From: Methylopila jiangsuensis
Lineage (GTDB): Bacteria > Pseudomonadota > Alphaproteobacteria > Rhizobiales > Methylopilaceae
Assembly (NCBI RefSeq): GCF_027922305.1
Contig: NZ_BSFK01000007.1
Span: 124,001-188,000 of the forward strand
Length of the DNA: 64,000 bases
Direction of reading: 5' to 3'
The notes under the pieces: generated by a model
Database searches by the model: none
What the model was told of the DNA's origin: nothing
The model's input: the letters and a program-made list of their open reading frames with translations, nothing else
Shown here: one piece after another, positions 57,830 to 64,000 of the stretch
Layout: every line of letters begins with the position of its first letter
Numbering within the stretch: position 1 is the first letter of the stretch
Translations under genes and position numbers: made by a program

Positions 57830-58353
57830 CCCTGGCGCCCACGGTCCACGCCACCTGCGTGGTGGTGGGCGCGGCGGGCGTGCTGATCCGCGGCGCGCCC
57901 GGCGCCGGCAAGTCGAGCCTGGCGCTGGAGCTCATCGACGCCGCCCGCAGGGACGGCGGATACGCGGCGCTGGTGGCGGACGATCGGGTGCGGCTGGAGC
58001 AGATCTCGGGCCGTCTGCTGGCGACCTGCCCGGAGGCGCTCGCGGGCCTGATCGAGATTCGCGGCGTCGGAATCCGGGAGGCGCCCCATCTGCCGGCGGC
58101 GGTCATCCGACTTTTGGTGGATATGGAGCCCGAGCCCGCCCGGATGCCGGACGAAGACGCGGCGACCGACAGGGTGGAGGGCGTTGCGCTGCCGCGACTT
58201 GCGGTCGCGGAGCGCTCGCCCCTGGCCGTCGTTCTGGCGCGCCAGATGCTGGCCGCGCATGGTCTCTCTCCGGATTGTGGCGCTTCCGCACTTGCGTTCG
58301 CGCCGCAACATGGAAAAGTAAGGGTTCCGGCGCGCCTCGCGCCGTCGTTCTAG
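57826..58353 (+). CDS. hprK: HPr kinase/phosphorylase, short alphaproteobacterial form
   Basis: 175 residues, only the catalytic domain; Firmicute HprK has an extra N-terminal domain of about 130 residues. P-loop RGAPGAGKSS, ADDRVRLEQI and the signature IEIRGVGIRE are present. It phosphorylates HPr on the regulatory Ser. The GTG start overlaps the chvG stop by four bases (GTGA), so synthesis is coupled to ChvG. Nearby EIIA and HPr genes complete the regulatory PTS branch. Confidence 0.92.
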   Translation: MTLAPTVHATCVVVGAAGVLIRGAPGAGKSSLALELIDAARRDGGYAALVADDRVRLEQISGRLLATCPEALAGLIEIRGVGIREAPHLPAAVIRLLVDMEPEPARMPDEDAATDRVEGVALPRLAVAERSPLAVVLARQMLAAHGLSPDCGASALAFAPQHGKVRVPARLAPSF

Positions 58354-58421
58354 CGTCGGGCGCGCGGCTGAATGCGCGCCGGCCAAGGGATCTGGAGCGC
58401 ACGCGTTTGCGCGGAGAATGC

Positions 58422-58823
58422 ATGATAGGCCTCGTACTGGTCACTCACGGGCGTCTGGCCTGTGAGTTCCGCGCCGCGCTGGAGCATGTGGTTGGCCGCC
58501 AGCCTCAGTTCGCGACCATCACCATCGAACCCGACGACGACATGGAGCTGCGCCGCGGCGACATCCTCGCCGCCGTGCGGGAAGTGGACAGCGGCGACGG
58601 CGTCGCGGTGCTCACGGACATGTTCGGCGGCACGCCGTCCAACCTCGCCATCTCCTGCATGGAGGGGCGCCGGGTCGAGGTGATCGCGGGCATCAACCTG
58701 CCCATGCTGATCAAGCTCGCGAGCGTCCGGGCCGATCTGCCGCTGGACGCGGCGGTGGTTCAGGCGCAGGAAGCCGGGCGCAAATACATCAACGTCGCGA
58801 GCCGGGTGCTCTCCGGCAAGTGA
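58422..58823 (+). CDS. PTS EIIA component, mannose/sorbose family (ManX-like)
   Basis: 133 residues. The EIIA-Man fold, with phosphorylated His9 in VLVTHG and the conserved DMFGGTPSNLA loop. Alphaproteobacteria carrying this gene generally lack sugar permease partners, and the protein is thought to act in regulation rather than transport. A GGAGA precedes ATG 58422. It lies in the chvG-hprK-EIIA-HPr order. Confidence 0.92.
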   Translation: MIGLVLVTHGRLACEFRAALEHVVGRQPQFATITIEPDDDMELRRGDILAAVREVDSGDGVAVLTDMFGGTPSNLAISCMEGRRVEVIAGINLPMLIKLASVRADLPLDAAVVQAQEAGRKYINVASRVLSGK

Positions 58824-58896
58824 GGCCGACCGCGGCCGGGCCATCCGGCGCGGCGGTATGACGAACCTGCGGCAAGACAGGGACGGAGCGAAACGA

Positions 58897-59178
58897 ATGG
58901 CGCAGGACGGCGTTTCCCGCGAGCTTCCCATCATCAACCGGCGTGGCCTGCATGCGCGAGCTTCCGCGAAGTTCGTGCAGACGGTGGAGCGCTTCAACGC
59001 CAATGTGCGCGTCAGCCGCTCCGGCGAAACGGTCAGCGGCGGCTCGATCATGGGGCTGATGATGCTGGCCGCGGCGCCCGGCACCACCATCATGGTGGAG
59101 GCGAGCGGCGCCGAGGCGTCCGAAGCGCTCGAGGCCATCGCCGCGCTGGTGGCGAACCGCTTCGGCGAAGAGGAGTAG
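58897..59178 (+). CDS. ptsH: HPr phosphocarrier protein (NPr-type)
   Basis: 93 residues. The phosphocarrier His19 is in NRRGLHARASAKF; the regulatory Ser50 lies in SGGSIMGLMMLAA, the target of HprK. ATG 58897 has a CGGAG site and puts the protein start just before the fold; the in-frame ATG 58858 would add 13 residues. No EI (ptsP/ptsI) gene is in the window. A family A repeat lies downstream. Confidence 0.93.
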   Translation: MAQDGVSRELPIINRRGLHARASAKFVQTVERFNANVRVSRSGETVSGGSIMGLMMLAAAPGTTIMVEASGAEASEALEAIAALVANRFGEEE

Positions 59179-59216
59179 GACGCTCGTCTGACGGCGGGGA
59201 GGGGAAGGCCTCACGC

Positions 59217-59312
59217 CGTCATGCCCGAGCTTGCCTCGGGCCTCCACGACTTGAACGCTGAAGATTTCGCCCGGCGAAAAGTCGTGGATATCCGGCTGCG
59301 CCGGGCATGACG
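59217..59312. repeat. Family A palindromic repeat, copy 8 (ptsH-glsA convergent gap)
   Basis: Outer arms CGTCATG / CATGACG; left mini-hairpin CCCGAG cttgc CTCGGG; inner arms TCCACGACTT / AAGTCGTGGA; right mini-hairpin CCGGC tgc GCCGG. It is the only full-length copy between convergent genes, where it could act as a terminator. Confidence 0.85.
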
Positions 59313-59351
59313 GGCGTTTTATCGCGCGCTACGTCCGTTCCTGGACAGACC

Positions 59352-60281
59352 TTACGGCCCGAAGATCGACCAGCCGGTGCGCTTGACCAGCATCTCCAGC
59401 GCGAGCCTCCCGAGATGGGAGTTGCCGGCGGCGTCGAGGCCGGGGGACCATGCGGCGATCGAGGCCTTGCCGGGCGCGACCGCGATGATGCCGCCGCCGA
59501 CGCCGCTCTTGCCGGGCAGGCCGACCCGGTAGGCGAAATCGCCCGAACCGTCGTAATGGCCGCAGGTCAGCATGATGGCGTTGATGCGCCGGGCGCGCTC
59601 CCGCGTCACCACCGAGCGGCCCGTGGAGGGCTGCACGCCCGAATGGGCGAGGAAGCGGGTCGCCATGGCGAGCTGGCGGCAGCTCATGGCGATGGCGCAG
59701 TGGTGGTAGTAGACGCCGAGGGTGAAATCGACCGGGTTCTCGATCACCCCGAACGACTTCATGTAGTTGGCGAGCGCGGCGTTGCGGAACCCGGTGCGCT
59801 GCTCCGAGGCCGCCACCTTGTCGTCGATGGCGATGCTGTCGTCGTCCGCCAGGAACTGCATGAAGCGAAGGATCTCGCCCAGCGCCTCGCGCGGCTTGTG
59901 GCCGGAGACGATCACGTCGGTGACGGCGATGGCGCCGGCGTTGATGAACGGGTTGCGCGGCACGCCGTTTTCCCGCTCGAGCTGGACGATGGAGTTGAAC
60001 GGGCTGCCGGAAGGCTCGCGGCCCACCCGCCGCCACAGCCGGTCGCCGATCTTGCCCAGCGCCAGCGTCAGGGTGAACACCTTCGAGACGCTCTGGATCG
60101 AGAACGGCGCGTCGCAGTCGCCGGCGGCGCTGACGCGGCCTTCGGCGTCGATCACGGCGAGCCCGAACTGGTTCGGGTCCACCCGCGCCAGTTCGGGGAT
60201 GTAGCTCGCCACCTCGCCCCGGTCGGGACGCGCGCGCAGCTCCTCGGCGATCTCGCGGACAATGGCGTCGAGGTCGGCCAT
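59352..60281 (-). CDS. glsA: Glutaminase
   Basis: 309 residues. A serine-dependent beta-lactamase-like glutaminase, hydrolysing glutamine to glutamate and ammonia. Seen: [15 protein letters not shown] (catalytic Ser-x-x-Lys), [25 protein letters not shown], and [10 protein letters not shown] near the end. It starts five bases after the stop of the HerA-like gene, so the two are probably co-transcribed although their functions seem unrelated. Confidence 0.95.
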   Translation of the reverse strand: MADLDAIVREIAEELRARPDRGEVASYIPELARVDPNQFGLAVIDAEGRVSAAGDCDAPFSIQSVSKVFTLTLALGKIGDRLWRRVGREPSGSPFNSIVQLERENGVPRNPFINAGAIAVTDVIVSGHKPREALGEILRFMQFLADDDSIAIDDKVAASEQRTGFRNAALANYMKSFGVIENPVDFTLGVYYHHCAIAMSCRQLAMATRFLAHSGVQPSTGRSVVTRERARRINAIMLTCGHYDGSGDFAYRVGLPGKSGVGGGIIAVAPGKASIAAWSPGLDAAGNSHLGRLALEMLVKRTGWSIFGP

Positions 60282-60286
60282 GGGCG

Positions 60287-61768
60287 TCAGCCGGCCTTCG
60301 CGAGGCCGTCGGGCATGCCCGGCGCCGTCTGCCAGCCGAGGTCGGGCAGCATCACGATGCGGGCGCCGCGCATGTCGGCGGCGCAGGCGAGGAAGCCGCG
60401 CTCCTCCATATAGGCCAGCAGCCGCCGGGCGCGGCCCGGCGAGCGGGTGCCGTAGGCGCGGGCGATCTCGCTGTCGGAGGGGCAGGGCGCCTTCTGCAGC
60501 GCGGCCTTGGCGATCAGCAGGAACACGCCCCGCACGTCCTCGGGCAGGGCGGCGGCGACCAGCGTCGCCTGCTCCCAGTCGGAGGCCGCGACGGAAGCCT
60601 CGTCCACGCCGGCCTTGGCGATGGCGAGCTCGCGCCGGAAGCGCGGCAGGTCCGGCGGCTCGCCGGAGAGGCGCGCGATGCGGCAGCGGACCAGGAAGTC
60701 CTGATAGAGCGTGGAGACCGGCTGAAAGCCTGCCTCGGGCTCGGCCATGATCGCCGTCATGATCTCGGCGATGGTCTTCTCGCGTTCGGCGTCGGCGAAC
60801 AGGTCGACGGGCGCTTCCGGCGCGGCGGCGACCGCGGCCTCGCGGGAGCGGGAGAGCTGCGCCAGCACGTCGGCGGTGGAGGCGGTGGAGGCCGCCGCCC
60901 GCGGCAGGCTCTCGCCCTCAGAGCGGCGGAAGATCAGCCCGGCGGCGTCCTCGGCGGGCTTGTCGGGCAGGGGGGTGAGTTTCGGCGAGCCGCCGCGCCC
61001 CTGCGTCTCGGACGGCCCGATGCGCACCGCCTCGGGCTTGCGGCCGATCGCGGGCCCGAGCCCCACGAAGGCGCCCCGGTCGAGGTTGCGGAACGCCTCG
61101 GCCTGCCGGCGCTCCATGCCGAGCAGATCGGCGGCGCGGGCCATGTCGATGTCGAGGAAGGTGCGGCCCATCAGGAAGTTGGAGGCCTCGGCCGCCACGT
61201 TCTTGGCGAGCTTGGCGAGGCGCTGGGTCGCGATCACGCCCGCGAGCCCGCGCTTGCGGCCGCGGCACATCAGGTTGGTCATGGCGGCGAGCGACTGGCG
61301 GCGGCTCTCCTCGTCCACGTCGCCGGAGGCGGCGGGAGCGAACAGCTGCGCCTCGTCCACCACCACCAGCATCGGGTACCAGTGGTCGCGCTCGGCGTCG
61401 AACAGCCCGTTCAGGAACACGGCCGCGGCCCGCATCTGGCGGTCCACGTCGAGGCCTTCGAGATTGAGCACCACCGACACCCGGTGACGGCGCACCCGGT
61501 CGGCGATCAGGCTGAGGTCGCGCTCCACGCCGGCGGCGTCCACCACCACATGGCCGTAGGCGTCCGCGAGGGTGACGAAGTCGCCTTCCGGGTCGATGAC
61601 GCATTGCTGCACCCAGGGCGCGCTCTGCTCCATCAGCCGCCGCAGCAGATGCGACTTTCCCGAGCCCGAATTGCCCTGCACCAGCAGGCGCGTGGCGAGC
61701 AGCTCCTCAAGGTCGATCACGGCGCGCTGGCCGCTGGCGCGCGCGCCGATGTCCACGCTCACCGTCAT
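60287..61768 (-). CDS. HerA-like (DUF87) ATPase
   Basis: 493 residues. FtsK/HerA-type P-loop ATPase: Walker [13 protein letters not shown] near residue 31, Walker [14 protein letters not shown], then a sensor-like [14 protein letters not shown]. The C-terminal part (from about 390) looks like a winged helix ([26 protein letters not shown]). A middle region of about 80 residues is low-complexity. It lacks a NurA nuclease neighbour, so a role in DNA-end processing cannot be assumed; stand-alone relatives are common in alphaproteobacteria. It is the upstream partner of glsA. Confidence 0.85.
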   Translation of the reverse strand: MTVSVDIGARASGQRAVIDLEELLATRLLVQGNSGSGKSHLLRRLMEQSAPWVQQCVIDPEGDFVTLADAYGHVVVDAAGVERDLSLIADRVRRHRVSVVLNLEGLDVDRQMRAAAVFLNGLFDAERDHWYPMLVVVDEAQLFAPAASGDVDEESRRQSLAAMTNLMCRGRKRGLAGVIATQRLAKLAKNVAAEASNFLMGRTFLDIDMARAADLLGMERRQAEAFRNLDRGAFVGLGPAIGRKPEAVRIGPSETQGRGGSPKLTPLPDKPAEDAAGLIFRRSEGESLPRAAASTASTADVLAQLSRSREAAVAAAPEAPVDLFADAEREKTIAEIMTAIMAEPEAGFQPVSTLYQDFLVRCRIARLSGEPPDLPRFRRELAIAKAGVDEASVAASDWEQATLVAAALPEDVRGVFLLIAKAALQKAPCPSDSEIARAYGTRSPGRARRLLAYMEERGFLACAADMRGARIVMLPDLGWQTAPGMPDGLAKAG

Positions 61769-61884
61769 TCGGCCGCGACTCAGCCTCCGTGCGTCTTCAG
61801 CGATTGGAGGTCAACGGTTACCCGCCCCGGCGCGGGAGTCCAAGCGCCGTCCGCGTTGTCCCCAGCGATTCGAGGGGCGCGCCG

Positions 61885-62487
61885 TCAGCGCACCACCACC
61901 TTCGCCCCGATGGGGACGCGGGCGTAAAGATCCTCGACGTCGAAGTTGATCATGCGGATGCAGCCGGACGACATGGCCTTGCCGATGGTGTGCGGCTCGT
62001 TGGTGCCGTGGATGCGGAACAGCGTGTCGCGGCCGTTGCGGTGCAGGTAGAGCGCGCGGGCGCCGAGCGGGTTCTCCGGGCCGCCGGCCATGCGCAGCGG
62101 CAGGTCCGGCCGGCGCTGCAGCATCTCGGGCGGCGGCACCCAGTCCGGCCATTCCTGCTTGGCGCCCACCACCGCCTGTCCGGTCCAGCCAAAGCCTTCG
62201 CGACCCACGCCGACGCCGTAGCGCAGCGCCCGGCCGTCGGATTCGACGAGGTAGAGGTGCTTGGTGGAGGTGTCGATGACGATGGTGCCCGGCGCCTCGC
62301 CGGTGGGGTCCGACACCTCCTGCTTGCGGTATTCCGCGGGCAGGGCGGACGGGTAGCTGCGCGTCATGGCGGCCGCGATCGCGCCGCCGGACGAGGTGTT
62401 GAGGCTGGACGAGGTCTCGCATCCGGCGAGGGCGAAGCTCGCGGCGGCGAGCGCCGACGCGACGAACAGCTTGTACGAACCCGGCAT
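61885..62487 (-). CDS. L,D-transpeptidase (YkuD family), lipoprotein
   Basis: 200 residues. The signal sequence ends in a good lipobox, LAGC with Cys23, so it is probably lipid-anchored in the envelope. The YkuD domain starts at about residue 68 (GTIVIDTSTKHLYLVESDG) and contains the catalytic HGTNEPHTIGKAMSSGCIRM with His and Cys. It forms 3-3 cross-links or attaches proteins to peptidoglycan. L,D-transpeptidases drive polar growth in Hyphomicrobiales. The flanks hold no other gene. Confidence 0.93.
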   Translation of the reverse strand: MPGSYKLFVASALAAASFALAGCETSSSLNTSSGGAIAAAMTRSYPSALPAEYRKQEVSDPTGEAPGTIVIDTSTKHLYLVESDGRALRYGVGVGREGFGWTGQAVVGAKQEWPDWVPPPEMLQRRPDLPLRMAGGPENPLGARALYLHRNGRDTLFRIHGTNEPHTIGKAMSSGCIRMINFDVEDLYARVPIGAKVVVR

Positions 62488-62668
62488 GAGACTGGACGCC
62501 GCTCCCCGACGGACGCCGCGACGGGCGGCGCTGTGCGATGTTTTTCTTCAGTCCGCCCAGTAAAGAGGGCGCGGCCATGCGCAGGCGAGGCCTGTTCGGC
62601 GACGGCCGGCGCAATTCGCGGCCGCTGTCACGCCTTCGCCACACTTTCCGCCGGGTTGGCCCTCGCCG

Positions 62669-64000
<1,332 letters not shown>

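Overview
The window is about 64 kb of very GC-rich DNA with dense, mostly operonic genes. Gene content and order point to an alphaproteobacterium of the order Hyphomicrobiales (Rhizobiales). The evidence is the nuo order A-B-C-D-E-F-G-H-I-J-K-L-M-N followed by birA, rnj and a methylmalonyl-CoA epimerase gene; a ChvI/ChvG pair next to pckA and nitrogen-type PTS genes; a DivL-type pseudo-kinase; a FlbD-type flagellar activator; and dispersed hairpin repeats that begin GTCATGCCCG. I cannot name the genus from sequence alone.

Layout, left to right. (1) 1-3423: the tail of nrdA, a class Ic-like nrdB with Phe at the radical-Tyr position, a class I glutamine amidotransferase and a SleB-type wall hydrolase, closed by a strong terminator. 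(2) 3702-23547: a complete 14-subunit complex I operon running into birA, rnj, mce and a DUF1467 gene. Two zinc-binding GFA-family genes are overlapped into it between nuoC and nuoD, a 77-residue membrane protein lies between nuoH and nuoI, and NuoL carries a very His-rich insert. Five junctions inside the nuo genes carry palindromic repeat elements. (3) 23656-27423: a Rhizobium etli-type asparaginase (minus), then a Rho_N-like small protein, topoisomerase IB and a lytic transglycosylase (plus). (4) 27560-29397: minCDE on minus, with a full CtrA-type box upstream. (5) 29605-31790: two tandem RTX-repeat proteins. (6) 31801-43000, minus: one overlapping operon divL, tsaE-amgK fusion, murU, addB, addA, combining cell-cycle control, tRNA t6A synthesis with cell-wall sugar recycling, and double-strand-break repair. 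(7) 43152-46385: a divergent HxlR regulator / NAD(P)-binding protein pair with three inverted repeats between them, an rRNA/tRNA methyltransferase and an MFS exporter. (8) 46579-52273: icd, ahcY with a 22-bp palindrome upstream, an outer-membrane beta-barrel protein, a Tim44-domain protein and a DUF3617 protein. (9) 52357-59178: pckA and a HugZ-like protein on minus, then chvI, chvG, hprK, an EIIA-Man protein and HPr. This is the conserved alphaproteobacterial carbon/acid-response locus. (10) 59352-64000, minus: glutaminase, HerA-like ATPase, L,D-transpeptidase and FlbD, which runs off the right edge.

The most unusual structure is a family of about 95-bp imperfect palindromes (eight copies, family A) plus a second family of about 128 bp (two copies, family B). 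Family A has fixed outer and inner inverted repeats, while the small hairpins at its two ends change sequence between copies but stay self-complementary. Most copies lie between genes that appear to be co-transcribed, including five sites inside the nuo operon. I saw no tRNA, rRNA, CRISPR array, insertion sequence or phage genes.
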